Below, one piece after another: positions 12,501 through 24,176 of a stretch of DNA of 64,000 nucleotides. The stretch comes from Apiosordaria backusii (taxonomy: Eukaryota; Ascomycota; Sordariomycetes; Sordariales; Lasiosphaeriaceae): positions 248,001 through 312,000 of the forward strand of contig JAUKTV010000019.1 in NCBI GenBank assembly GCA_030549205.1. Direction: 5' to 3'. The notes under the pieces are model-generated. The model was not told the DNA's origin. It was given only the letters and a program-made list of their open reading frames with translations, and made no database searches. The stretch's first letter is position 1. The number at the start of each line of letters is the position of its first letter. Made by a program: the position numbers and the translations under genes.

Positions 12501-14581
12501 AGTTAGAAGCTTTAAAAAAGACATTCTTTAAAATTTTAAAAGCTTAAAGGCTTTAAGAAAAAGTAAGGTAATTATTAAAGTACTATTAGTAGGAAACTTT
12601 TAGTTAAAGTTAGCCTTTAAAGCTAAGCTAGAATTTTAATTTTTTAAAATTTAAAAGGGCAATAAAATTGCAGTTACTATCGGTAAGCTTTTAACTATAT
12701 AGAGCTTTTTTAATACTATATAGACAGTCTCTATTAACAATATTTAATAGAAAAGTAAGAATAAAGAAGGTTTTAATAAAGCTAATAACTAAAAAATAGA
12801 CCTTATTATTATAGGTTTTAATAAAGAATTAGATTTTTATAATGCCTTTATTAATAATTTTTACAAAGCTACCTTCTATAGTTAAAGGCTTAACCTTTAC
12901 TTTAATAAGGTTAGTAAAAAGGTTTTTATTATTATAAATATAGACTGTAAATCTAATATTAAAAAGTTAAGCTTCTTTTAAGGCTAAGTTAGTATAATTA
13001 GTTAAATTAATAAGTATAAAAGGCAGGACTTTAAAAAATAGGGATACTATAGACTTAATAAAGCTATAGTATTTATAAAGTATAATTAGCTTTAAAGATT
13101 TAATATTATAGAAGCCTATACTTAAATCGAAGCCTACTATAAAGGAAATTTCCTTAGAATTTCTAAGGTCTTTAACATCCTCTTTCTTTTTATCTTCCTT
13201 TTTCTTTTTCTTTTTTCTAATAAGCCTAAGCTTTATAGAGTTCTTTATAAAGGTATTTAAAGCCTTTAAAGCTTTAAAATTCTTAATAAAGATAGTATAG
13301 AAATAAAGTATAAAAAGGGCTTAGGCAATTGTAATATTGGAAATATAGGTTTTAATTAGAAACTTTCTTTATAGGAATTCTAATATAGGGTAATAAGAAT
13401 AGCCGAAATTATACTTGTTTTAGTAAATTAAAGCTTTAAAATATTTATACTATAGTAAAAAACTGCCTTTTAATAAACTTAAATAGTAATTAACCTAATT
13501 AATAAGCTAAATTATAACCTTTAAACTTTAAAGCCTTATAATAAAGATATTAAACTTAGCATTGTATTTAATTACTTCTAATAAACTATTGAATTTAATA
13601 GTATAGTAAGCCTTATAAAGTTTATTTTAAAGAATAGCCTAAATAGGGATATATTAAGTTTATAATTACTAAAAAAAGGTCGTTAAGAAGTCTTTAGCTT
13701 TAATAGTAAGCAATAGGCCTACCTATAAAATATTCTAAATAATAAAAAGAAGGAAGGCTTTTAAGTTATTGTTTAGTAAATTAATAATTAACTTAGGCTT
13801 ATTTATAAACTTAAAGAGGCTTAAAACCTTTATTTAAATAGTAAAAGCTTAGTACTAAAAGTGCCAGTTCTTAAGACTTAAAAGCTTTTATTTTTTAATA
13901 AAGTAAAGGACCTATTTATTAAAATCCTTTATTAAAAGTACAGTGGTCTTTTAAACAGTTTAATTTAAAAAGGGCGCTATAATAGATATAACAATAGAAG
14001 CTGATAAACCTATATAAGTTAAAGTAACTGAAGATAAGGACAGTATAGGCAGATTTATAGAAGGTTTAGAAGAAAACTTAAAGGGGCTTAAAGTAATATA
14101 TTTTAATAAAAAGCAAATGTTAAAATTATTAATATAGATATTAACTTAATTAATTTTAATATTTAAAGCTTTAATTTAATTAGTAAAACCTATTATAATA
14201 GCCCTAATCCTGCTATTAAAGGTAACTATAAGGTTGTTTTATAATTATTGGAAGTATTAAGTAAAGTTAAAGCCTTTAAAGAAGTTAAAAGTTAATAAAA
14301 GGCTAAAGGTCCTTAAAGCTTTAAGGCTTATAGAAAGGTTGTATATATCTTTATCTTTTATAGTAAAGGAGGTTGAAGGCTTAAAAAGGAAGTAAAAGTA
14401 CTGTTGGAAGTGCTAGAATGCTATTTTTCAGGTCTTTAATACTTAAAAGGAAAGTAAAAGTACTATTAGAAGTACTAGAATGCTATTTTTTAGGTCTTTA
14501 GTAACTTAAAATAAATAGGGCTTATAGGATAGGTATTATTGTAAAGGCTATAAGATAAAGAAATTTATTTAAGCAGTATAA
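9573..14581 (-). pseudogene. Copia gag-pol pseudogene of A1
   Basis: This minus-strand polyprotein is of Copia order (gag, protease, integrase, reverse transcriptase, RNase H). The RNase H end near 9880-9960 keeps a Leu-Glu-Ala-Glu-Tyr motif. The RT active site, Tyr-Val-Asp-Asp in copy A2, reads Tyr-Ile-Asn-Asn here (10558-10547), a double Asp-to-Asn change expected from G-to-A RIP. Stops are dense and often replace Trp or Gln. Alignment to A2 supports the assignment along the whole length. It cannot encode an active enzyme. Confidence 0.88.
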
Positions 14582-14597
14582 GTCTAGGCTTATAATC
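14582..14597 (-). other. Primer-binding site of A1
   Basis: In minus sense, directly after the 5' LTR, the sequence reads GATTATAAGCC, an RIP-changed form of a GGTTATGAGCCC-type site complementary to the anticodon-loop part of initiator tRNA-Met. Confidence 0.6.
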
Positions 14598-15285
14598 TAT
14601 TAAAATAGGTATTTTATAGGCCTATAAATATAAATCTATATAGGGAACGGTATAGAATATTAAAAGTAAAGAGGGTTTTATTTACAATATATAATAGTAA
14701 CTAGGTATTAAAAGAATGTAGATTATAAAGGCAATGCCTTATAATATATAGAAGGTAGATACTATAATATAGATTTATAAGGTACTATAAGATATAGTAA
14801 ATTAGTATATTAAATTAACTTATTAGTTAGGAAAATATTGTAATAAACAGTTGTAAAAGATAAGATCTATTATAGGTCTTTAGTCCTATATTGCTTTTTA
14901 AACCTCTTTCTGTTCTAAGGCCTAAATGCCTATTAAGTCTGCTAACTATAAGGCTTAAATATCTATTAAGTCTGTTAAGGCCTAAATATCTATTAAGTCT
15001 ACTAACTGTAGACTTAACTAGCTAGTTAAATTTAACTATTAAGTATGCTAACCGGAAGCCGTTTATAGGGTATAGGGTATTAACGTTTTACTATTATAGT
15101 ACGTTAACTGCTTAAGGCTTTAGGCTATTTTAGGGGTCTGAAGACTATTGCAATTGCCGTAGTAGAGTATTAGTAAGCGCTATAATTCCAAGCTATTGGT
15201 TGTTATTAGCCTTATAGGTTATAGGCTAAAATATACTGTAAAGTCCACAACTATAAAGTCCATAACTAAGTGCTATATTTCAACA
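14598..15285 (-). repeat. 5' LTR of Copia A1 (688 bp)
   Basis: Exactly as long as the left LTR. On the plus strand the inner end is heavily changed (TATTAAAATAGG for TGTTAAGATAGG), and the outer end is well kept (ends TATTTCAACA). Confidence 0.92.
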
Positions 15286-15290
15286 CTTAC
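15286..15290. repeat. TSD CTTAC of Copia A1 (right)
   Basis: Identical to 8872-8876. Confidence 0.9.
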
Positions 15291-17117
15291 TTTATTATAT
15301 AAAGGACTATTTAGTAATTCCTATTATTAAAGATTCTAATTAAAATATCTTTTACTTAAAAGAAAAAGGCAAGGCTTTTTTATAAAATATAATCTTTTAA
15401 AAGCCAAGCCTTACTAATACCTTATATATACTTTCCTCTTTTTCTAACTTTAATATATTTAAATCTATCTTTTATAATACCTTTATTTAAATAAAGGTAT
15501 TTATTTTATTAACTTTAAATAGTAAAATAGAGTAAATCTATACTAATATAGAAACTAAAAGATATACTATTATTAAAAGACTGTTAAAATAAATCCTAAA
15601 TATTAAATAGATATTTAATAAATCTTTTAAGCTTTAGGATATTAAATAAAGGCTATAACGAACTTTTAACTGGATAGAATTTCGGATCTACCTATATAGT
15701 AAAGACTATAAAGGATAGAAAGTAATATTTTCTATTTTAATTATAGTAAATATAGTTAAATCTTTAAAAGCTAGAATCCTATTTAACCAATCCTTTTTAT
15801 AGAATTACTAAACAGACTTCCTTCTATTCTAAAGTTATATAGAAATTAAAGGATATTAAGGTTTAAAGGTATTATATTCTATTAAATAAGAAGGAATTAA
15901 AAAAAGAAAGGACCGGTTTAACATTAAAGCTATAAAACCAAACACTATTTAACTAAATAAAAAGAAATATTTTATAATTAAGTACTTAAGCTTAAAGAAA
16001 GATCGTACTTATTTGTTTTTAAAATTAATAGAAATATATAATATTCTTTAATATAGGAATTACTATATCTTATATTATAATACCTTTAAAAAGCCTATTA
16101 AGATCTATATATTTTAAAAGATAGGGACTTTATATACTATTGCCTTTAAAAGTATTATTAAAATATCAAAAGAATAGTCCTATATAAGAAACTACTTTAT
16201 TAAATACTACTTTAATATAAAAAGAAATTAAAGATACCTATCCTTTCTATTTTAACAAAAAGACTTTTTAAACTTTCTAAAGAAGGAAATAGTAAAAGAA
16301 ACCTAAAATAAAAATAAAAAAGAACTTTTTAATTTAAAACCTAGGCTTAACTTACTATAAAAGGAGTTACTAGAAAATCCCCTTAACTTATTAAATAATA
16401 AAGATAAAGAAAGAAGGGAAAACTTAAAACTATAACCTATTTTAAAAATCGCTAAGGATAAGAAAGTCCTAAAGTATAGGCTTAAAAATAGGGTATATAT
16501 TTATAAAAATAGCCTCTTTTTTATAGATAAGCTTAAAAAGTTAGTTTATAACTTTCTTACTATTTAAGGAAAATTAAAGACCGATCGACCTTTCTTTTAA
16601 ATACTATATAAAGATTTAGCTTATCGATAATTAGTATAAATATAAGGCAGCTTTTAAACTATACTATTTTAACTTTAAAAATTGTAATATAGTAAATAAG
16701 CTATTTAATAGACTATATTATTAGGGTTTTATATTTACTATTACTTCTTTAATTACCTTTAAAGCCTTAGTCTTTATAGTCTATTAAACCGTAGAAAGTA
16801 AAGTAAAGAATTATCCGGTTATCGACCTTTATATAATTAACTAAGTTATAGTACCAGACTTTTATTTACTATCCTTTACTTATACTATTATAGAGAAATT
16901 ATAAGAAAAGGCTTAAATTATAGTAGTTAATACTGTTAAGTTTTTTTACCAATTCCTAATTGTAAAAAAGGATAGGCTAAAACTTACTATTATTTTAAAA
17001 TATAAAGTAAAAGCTATAAAGATAGCTTCTATAGGTTTCTATAACTTCTCTTTATATATTTAATAGTAAATAGACTACTTTATTAAGAAAGTAAAACTTA
17101 CTTATTACTATACTATA

Positions 17118-17129
17118 TATATTGACGAT
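17118..17129 (+). other. RT catalytic motif YIDD of gypsy-2 (intact)
   Basis: TAT-ATT-GAC-GAT encodes Tyr-Ile-Asp-Asp, followed by Ile-Ile-Ile-Phe, as in Ty3/gypsy reverse transcriptases. Residues after it differ from gypsy-1, so these are two families. Confidence 0.87.
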
Positions 17130-19509
17130 ATTATTATCTTTTTAAATAATAATAAAGATTATCTTAAGTATATTCGGCAAGTTTTTAAAATATTTAAAAA
17201 GATTAAATTAGGATTGTCTTTTAAGAAGTCCTTTTTAAAATACCCTTCTATTTATCTCTTTAAATTTAAAGTAAATAGAAAAGGAATTTCTATTATTAAT
17301 AAAAGAATTAAAGCTATTTAGGATATTAAGTTTCCTACTATACTTTAAAATCTTAAAATGTTTATTAAAAAGACTAAATTTCTTTATTATTTAATAAAAG
17401 AATATACTATAAGAATAAATCCCTTATAATAATAGAAGATAGAACTTTTAAAGGCTATTAAAATAAATAATAGTATATAGATCTTTAAAGTATAAAGAAA
17501 AGGTATTATAAAAAAGCTTATATTTAAACTTACCGATAAAAAGGTAAAAACCTTTAAAAATATTAAAGCCGCCTTTTACTTTAAAACTGCTATTATTTAC
17601 TTTAATTTAACCAAAAGACTATATATCCTTACCGGTATAAGTAAGGATAGTTTTAAACTAGTTATTTTCTATTTTAAAGAAAGATCTATATAAAATAAGG
17701 CATTTCCTTTTAACTTAATAGACATTTAGCTGATAATATACCTTAATAAATATACTAATATAGTTAAAAAGAATTATTAACTAATAAAGCTTAAAATAGC
17801 TACTATAGTTTAAATATTAAAAAAGCTTTACCCTATATTAATATCTTTAAATTATCCTATTACTATTATTACCGATTATATTACCTTTAAAGGTCTTATT
17901 ATTAATACTAATATATATACTATAGATAGTATATAAATAAATTAATAACTATTAATAGCTTATTCTTATTTATTTTAATATCGATTTAAAGTATAGTATA
18001 TTTTAAAGAAAACCAATATAGTTGCTGACAACCTCAATTACCTTCTTAAACTTACCTTAAAATACCTTAAAGTATTTACCTTTAATAAAATCTATATTAT
18101 TAGCTTTATAAATAAATTAAAAGGTAATAGGATTTTACAATAATATATCTAACTTTATAATTAACTATTTTATAAAGGTCTTATACTAAAGGACTGTTCT
18201 TTTTATTTCTTTAAAAAGTTTACTATTAAATTAAAAAAAGGATATTAATAAAACCTTTACTTTAAGCCTATTGTAAATAAGATCTTTAAGAAAAAGCTTA
18301 AAGAACTCTATAACTATTATTTAATAAATAGGCTTCTTTACTTTTAAAGATTAAGGATACTTTAATAACTTTATATACTTAGTAATTATATAAAAGATAT
18401 CTTTAAGTATTATTATAACTATAACTTTTACTTTAGAATTTTCTAAACCTAATATTAAATTTAAAGAACCTTCTTTATCTATAACCTTAAGAAGAAAATT
18501 ATAAATTATATTTAATAGTATTTTAAATACTAAATAAACTAAATTAACTAATAAAAGCCTATTAAAGAACTTTAACCTATTACTTTCCTTTTAATCCTTT
18601 TCTATACTATTATACTTAATATTATTACCGGCCTTTTCTTATACTTTAATAAAAACTTACCTTATTAGGTTATTAAATACTCGGTATTTAATACCTTTCT
18701 TACAGTAACTTATAAATTCTTTAAAAAAAGACTAATAATCTTTAAAGTAAATTCTTATACTACTAAGACCTAAAGAAAGATCCTTTTTTAACATTTACTT
18801 ACCTATAAATAGAAAGTTCCTTTTATAATTATTAATAATAAAGACCTCTAATAAATAGAAGACTTTTAAAAGGGAATTTAAAAATAATTAAAAACAAAAT
18901 TCCTTATATTTACTATATATTATCTTTAAATTAATAGATTATTGAAAAGATATAACTAAACAGTTAAGATTGCTTTCCGATTTTAAATATAGAAATACCT
19001 TAAAAAAGATTAAATAAAGGCTATCTCCTACTTATAAGCCCTATTAGATAACTAGTACTTTAAAATAATTAAATATTTTTTAAATAAACTAATTATTAAA
19101 AGGAAGATATACTTTTCTTTTTTAAAAATAGGCAATGTCTTTAAAAAACCTTAACTTCTTTAAAATATCTTTAAGTATAATGTAAAAATAGCTATAAAGA
19201 AATCTATCGAATATATAAAAGAACGATATAATAAGTATTGTTAATAAAAGAAATTTACTATTAATAATTAAGTAATAATTAAGCTCTATTAAAGATACTT
19301 TATCCTTATAAAATACAGTTAAAAGTTAGCTTTATAATATAAAGGACCTTTTAAAATTAAAAGAAAGTACTTACTATTAGTATATAAGCTCGAGCTTTTT
19401 TTTAAATATTAAAATCTATTTAATTATATCTATTACATTTCTTAAAAAGATAAATACTCTTTAAAAAGATCCTTATTAATAGGCACTTTTAAAAGCTACT
19501 TTAGTAATT

Positions 19510-19700
19510 ATTAAAGACAATAACCGATATCTTAACCTTTATTTAATATATAAAGTTAAAAGGATTATATTATATAAAAATCGAAAGAAAGAAAAATAAA
19601 TATATTAAGTATATTAAGCTAAATACTTTACTATATATAATATAAAGTTAAATAAGGAAGAACTAAAAGAAATAGCCCCTAAGCTTATTTAAAAGTATAA
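19510..19700 (+). other. Chromodomain-like block at the end of gypsy-2
   Basis: Reading through stops, a Tyr-Lys-Val-Lys-Arg-Ile strand, a basic loop, a Tyr-x-Val-Tyr strand with a Trp-type stop, and a C-terminal Ile-Ala-Pro-x-Leu-Ile helix follow the chromodomain layout. The frame differs from the integrase upstream. This is tentative because the aromatic residues are mostly lost. Confidence 0.45.
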
Positions 19701-19760
19701 AGCTAAGATTAGAAAGAAAGAAAAGTTAATTAATAATTAAAAAAAGGATTTAAAGGCACT

Positions 19761-22700
19761 TCCCTTTACTTTATTACTTTAAAAAAAAGGTCGGCTTTTA
19801 AAAGCTTAAAAGGACTAATCTACCAATCTAATATATCCTTATAATAAATCTAACTTTATATAAAAAGCAACTTAAAGAAAACTCTAAATAATAACTATTA
19901 CTTATTTATAAATAGTACTTACCGGTTTTCTTTTTAAAAGGTAAGAGTAAATAAGGAAAGGCTATATTAATAAAGATATTAGTAAAAATACTTTTTTAAA
20001 GCTAGAAGTTAAAAGAAAATTAAGCTTTTATTTTACTTTAAGTATTTACCTTTCCTTTACTTATATTATTTTCTTTTATAAGCCTCTTTTATAATAGTCT
20101 ATCTTTCTTTAAAGAAGGAAGTATTAAAAAGCTATAGCCTTTACTTTAGTTAAAAGAAGGATAGTATTATAAAAGCATTTTTATAACTATATTAAATACT
20201 TACTTTAACTATTAAAAGAAAATATTTAAACCTTCTTTACTTAATAAAGCATTTACTGTTAACTAAATATTTAATTAACTAATTTAAACTCTATAAAAGC
20301 TAAAGATTAAAACTAAAGCTATTAAATGTTTTCTTTAATTAAAAAGAACTTACTTAAATTTTCAGATAATATATACCTTTATTAGCTATATTCGCCTTAC
20401 TTTATTTCTATACCTTACTATAATTAAAAGTAACTGCCGATTAAAATAAATAGCTATTTTAAAAGTCTACCTTAAAGCTTTACTTTAATTTATAATAGTT
20501 AATTAAAAGTAAAGTTTAAAACCCTTTCTATAATTATAAAAAACCCTTACTTCTTTAATAAAAGCTCCCTTTCTTTTTTAAATAACTAATAAACTAACTT
20601 TTAAGCCTAATTACTACTTTTACTATCTTACCTCTATTACCTTACCTTCTCTTTTACTATAACTTTATTTACTTCCCTTTTTTACTAATTAACTTTATAA
20701 TTAATCGCTATACCTTAGCTTTTTTTAAACTTATCTCTTAAATTCTTACACTTATAATAATCCTTAAACCTTTATTTAAACTCTTTAATAAATAAAATAA
20801 GTAGGCTTATTTCTTATAACTTTACTTTTAAATTTAACAACTCTTTTTCTAGCTTATCCTATATTATAAGTACTTTTAAAAAAAGCACTAGTACTTTTTA
20901 TTATTTAAATTACTGTACTTAAGGTAACCTTTTCTTTAAATATTATAAAGAAAAAGCCTCTAGAACTATTTAATAAGATTTACTTACTTACTTTATAATT
21001 AAAGAGATAGTTAAAAATAATATAAAGGTAAATTTTAGCTCTATTACTTACTAGCGCTTTCTTTACTTCTTTACTTACTATTATATTATTAAAAAAGCCT
21101 TTATTAAGGTCTTTCTATTCTATAATCTAGTCTTTTTTATTAACTTTATAGGTAAGGATATTTATAATATCTTTATTAATAAAGAACTATACTACTTTAA
21201 GATATATAATTATAAAAAGTTTGTTAAGTAAGTATATAATTTTTTCTTTAATAAGGTCCTTCTTTTTATTAAATCCTAGCCGAACCTTTTTATTAAGAAA
21301 GATAAGTAGTACCTTTTTAAAAGCTCCTTAATAAAGGAAGGTTAAGATTAAAATATTTAAATAGAGAATTTCTATATTAAGTTTTTTATCGGTAATATCT
21401 TTATTATTTATAACTTTATTAAAAGTCCTAACTTATATATTATCTTTTAATAAAAGCAACTTAAGGAAATTAAAGGATAGTTAACTTAAGATTTAATAAA
21501 AGAGCCGGTTATTAAAAAAAAAGTTCAATATAGTCTTTTTTACTTTTAATTAAAAGTTAAGTTCCTTTATTAAATTATTACTATTAAGGATATTATAAAG
21601 GATGATTTTTAAAACATTAACCTATAATTAGCTAATTACTATATAAAGACTAGCCTCTTTATTACCTTTACTATTTAGAAAAAACTCTACTATTAAAAGT
21701 CTCCTTTTTATTATAATAATAGCCTTATAAATATTATCTATAAGAAAGAAGTTACTATAAAGGTATATATTATACTTTATAGCTATTTAAAAAAAAGGAA
21801 GCCTCTTAATAATAAAAAGAAAGCTTTTTACTAGTTCTATAATATATAAATAGCCTTTTTAAAAATTAGTACGTTCTTTAAGAACCTTAAGGAATTTAAT
21901 ATTAAGCTTTATTAAATAGTTAAGATTAAAAGGTCTAAAAGAGGTATACTTTTTCTTTTAAAAATAATAAGTAATCTTTAATTTAAATAGTAAATAAATT
22001 AGAATTTTATAAAAAACGTTAAAGCTAAATATATCCTCTACTATAAAGCCAGCCTTTTTATTAATATTCCTATTATATTAGCTTTTAAATATAATTTGCT
22101 TATTATTATAAATTAAGAAAGTATTACCTATTACCTTATTATTTTACTATACTATAAGAACTTTCTTTTTTTAAATCTCTTAAGTTAGTCTTCTTTTTAT
22201 ATCTCTATTTTTAATAAAAATGGTATTATTATTAAAATATAAAAAGTAAGATTACTATATATTTAAGAAAAGAATGTTAGCGGTTTTATTAATCTATACT
22301 GATTAGCTAACCTTAAAGATCTTTATATTATTATTATAAATACTTTTACTTGTAATTAATATAAATATAATTATAAAGGAAATTGTAATTAAAGATAGAA
22401 CAATAGAGGTAATTAGTATTATATATTTAAATATTTTTAAGAATAATAAAAAAAGAAAATAATAAATTAAGATAATTATAGAAAATATTGAATACTAGTT
22501 AGGTTTTAAAATAAAGTTTTATACTGTTTTTACTTAAAAGGAAATAATATAGGATTTTAAAAAGGAAAATAATAATAAAAATAATATTTTTTAAAAGACT
22601 GGAAAGCTTTTTTTTATATTAGGCATTATTGTAAGATTCTATATTTTTATAGGACTTATTTAACATTATAGTCTATTTTATATAATTCTTTAAAAGGATC

Positions 22701-22850
22701 TATAGTTTAGAAGCTTTTAAAGAAAGCTTTTTATTTTATTCTTACCTTTTATTATAAGTTATATCCTATATATAATATAATTATTATATTTTTATTTCTT
22801 TTTTTATTCTTTTCTTTTTTTCTATATATAAATATACTTAGTAACCTTCC
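19761..22850. other. RIP-degraded region of unknown origin
   Basis: About 3 kb of AT-rich DNA with strong T and C runs on the plus strand (about 20560-22300). Plus frames give long protein-like stretches when stops are ignored, for example 21000-22400, but I find no YxDD, no integrase core and no LTR ends. The start may include the 3' LTR of gypsy-2. It could be another transposon class or a decayed host gene family. Confidence 0.35.
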
Positions 22851-22949
22851 TAGCTTTAATTTCCTATAGTAAATCTAGCTTTAAAAGATACCTCTATATC
22901 CTTCTTTATAAAAGAAGCTTTTATTAAGCCTTCTATTTATATACCTTCT

Positions 22950-23310
22950 ATATTAACTATAAAAGCCTATATAAAGAATCTCTTTAAGAAGGCTTTTTAG
23001 GAATTTCCTTTAGACTTTCCTATAAACCTTCTTATAGAACCTTTTTTAAAGCCTCTTTTAGAACATTTTTTAAAACCCTCTTTTAAAAACCTTTTTAAGG
23101 AACTTCTATTAAAACCTCCTTTAAAATTTCTTTAAGGAGCCTCCGTTAGAACCTTCTTTAAAACCTCTTTAAAGAGCCTTCTTTAAAACCTCCTTTAAAA
23201 CCTCCTTTAAAGCCTCCTCTAAAACCTCCCTTAAAACCTTCCTAGAAACTTTCCTTAGAAACTTCCATTAAAAGTTTCCTTAAAAACCTCCTACTCGAAC
23301 TTCCTACCGG
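22950..23310. repeat. Degenerate pyrimidine-rich minisatellite
   Basis: Repeats of a unit of about 11-13 bases, close to CCTCCTTTAAAA, run irregularly for about 350 bases, with variants such as CCTTTTTTAAAG and CCTCTTTAAAGA. They become more C-rich toward the right end. The tract marks the change from decayed transposon DNA to the near-normal island. Confidence 0.65.
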
Positions 23311-23328
23311 AAGGTTACAACACCCTAG

Positions 23329-23609
23329 CTACCCTTTAACTCCCACTACTCGCTTATCAATGTGCCACCTAAGAGAATCCAGTTGCTTAGCCAATCAACA
23401 TTGATATTATAATAGTCGAGAACTTACATGACATATAAATCGAGCGTGTTGTCTTGACTGCTTTTGACTTTGGGGCGGTATTGATATTTCTGAATTGCAG
23501 CGTCTGATTCGACATACTTCCCATGTACATAGCCATTCAGGCGTGCACGTACAATAGCCTCAGCTTGACGATCTCTTCTCCTCACACTCATTTTGCGAGA
23601 ATGAGACAC
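23329..23609 (-). pseudogene. Gene remnant with one probable 59-nt intron, function unknown
   Basis: On the minus strand a 61-codon open frame starts at 23609. A second ATG at 23591 has a better context (GCAAAATGAG) and is a likelier start. The protein is basic at first (Arg-Arg-Arg-Asp-Arg-Gln), then has Arg-Leu-Asn-Gly-Tyr-Val-His-Gly-Lys-Tyr. Near its end the DNA shows a good donor, GTAAGT (23427-23422), and an acceptor ending CTTAG (last base 23369), which would remove 59 nt, a normal fungal intron size. Splicing continues the frame for 13 codons, through Trp-His-Ile-Asp-Lys, to TAG at 23331-23329. Base use is unlike the decayed DNA around it. I do not recognise the family. A short stop just before the minisatellite suggests a 3'-truncated gene, but a small intact gene is possible. 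Confidence 0.45.
23369..23427 (-). other. Probable spliceosomal intron (59 nt)
   Basis: Donor GTAAGT, acceptor TCTTAG and a possible branch site GGCTAAG about 20 nt before the acceptor. Removing it keeps the reading frame open for 13 more codons. Confidence 0.45.
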
Positions 23610-23720
23610 AGACTAGTAGCATAAGCTGTATGACTAAGATAGAAATAAAGGTGTGGTTATTGGTGAAGATATTTGTGATAATCTTATAAGTGATTGAGGT
23701 CGTAGTCGTCAACGAAGTAG

Positions 23721-23725
23721 AGGTG
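23721..23725. repeat. TSD AGGTG of the solo LTR (left)
   Basis: AGGTG directly before the LTR is repeated directly after it at 24172-24176. Confidence 0.88.
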
Positions 23726-24171
23726 TGCGACGAATCCCGCAACCCAGACTTTCTCTGATAAGGGATCCTTTGAAGGTAAGGTGACTTGGTGCAGCCAAAG
23801 GGTGCACAATAACAAGTGTCTCTGGTGTTCTCACAAGGTAAGGTAGAGCTGGTGTAGGTACAATAGCTTGTAAGGACTACGTGTAATATCCTATTGCTTA
23901 CTGAGGAAACTATCTAGCTATCCCGAGTTGTGGACTATATACAGTTTCCTCCCCTGTGTACCTTGTACCTGGCCCGACAGGCCCGTCGAGCGCTCCTGTC
24001 GGGCTGTCCTGGCCCAACAGCTCTTGGCGCCGCTCCGTGTAGCCCGCTGAGCGCGACGGCCGCTCCTGTCGGGCCTCACTTGATTGGCTCGTGGTCCTTG
24101 ACAGTTGATTAGCTCGGGGCGTCCCGCCCTTCTTTATCTACACGGAGCCGCTGGATGGTTAATTCGTGACA
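23726..24171 (-). repeat. Solo LTR (446 bp), little mutated
   Basis: In minus sense it begins TGTCACGAATTAACC and ends GGGATTCGTCGCA and is flanked by a perfect 5-bp TSD (AGGTG), so it is an LTR left by recombination between the two LTRs of one element. It holds a TATA box and repeated CGCTCCTGTCGGGC motifs. Its last part (GTGCAC...GGCTGCACC...GGATTCGTCGCA) resembles the end of the LTR at 142-568. RIP damage is slight. The open frames at 23930-24112 and 24105-24296 lie in or across it and are probably not genes. Confidence 0.87.
23936..23941 (-). promoter_or_regulatory. TATA box of the solo LTR
   Basis: The minus strand reads CTGTATATAGTCC in the middle of the LTR, the usual U3 position. Confidence 0.5.
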
Positions 24172-24176
24172 AGGTG
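24172..24176. repeat. TSD AGGTG of the solo LTR (right)
   Basis: Identical to 23721-23725. Confidence 0.88.

Larger units (their letters stand above)
8877..15285 (-). mobile_element. Copia-type LTR retrotransposon, family A copy 1 (A1), complete but decayed
   Basis: A 6409-bp element with two 688-bp LTRs, a 5-bp TSD (CTTAC), a primer-binding site inside the right LTR (minus sense) and a purine tract inside the left one. The coding frame is on the minus strand. It interrupts an older gypsy element. Both LTRs carry an extra 9 bp compared with A2 and A3 (a partial duplication near the outer right end), so this is a subfamily variant that was present before insertion. RIP is heavy inside and lighter at the outer LTR ends. 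Confidence 0.93.
15291..19760 (+). pseudogene. Ty3/gypsy pol pseudogene (gypsy-2), RIP-inactivated
   Basis: A second, different Ty3/gypsy polyprotein on the plus strand. Reverse transcriptase carries an intact YIDD followed by IIIF (17118-17129), and then a long block typical of gypsy RT through about 17420. An RNase H end with an Ile-Val-Ala-Asp-Asn-Leu motif lies at 18018-18040. Integrase has Asn-Asn-Lys-Asp where Ser-Asp-Arg-Asp is usual (18834-18845), followed by a Thr-Val-Lys-Ile-Ala block (about 18970). RT, RNase H and integrase share one frame. A chromodomain-like block at about 19510-19700 is in another frame, so an indel lies between. The left end is cut by A1, and sequence left of 8876 may hold its gag. 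Confidence 0.83.

Noticed and set aside
23560..23742. 60-codon minus-strand open frame overlapping the gene remnant
   Set aside because: Crosses the solo LTR boundary at 23726 and overlaps the better supported frame with intron; low-complexity Thr/Ser.
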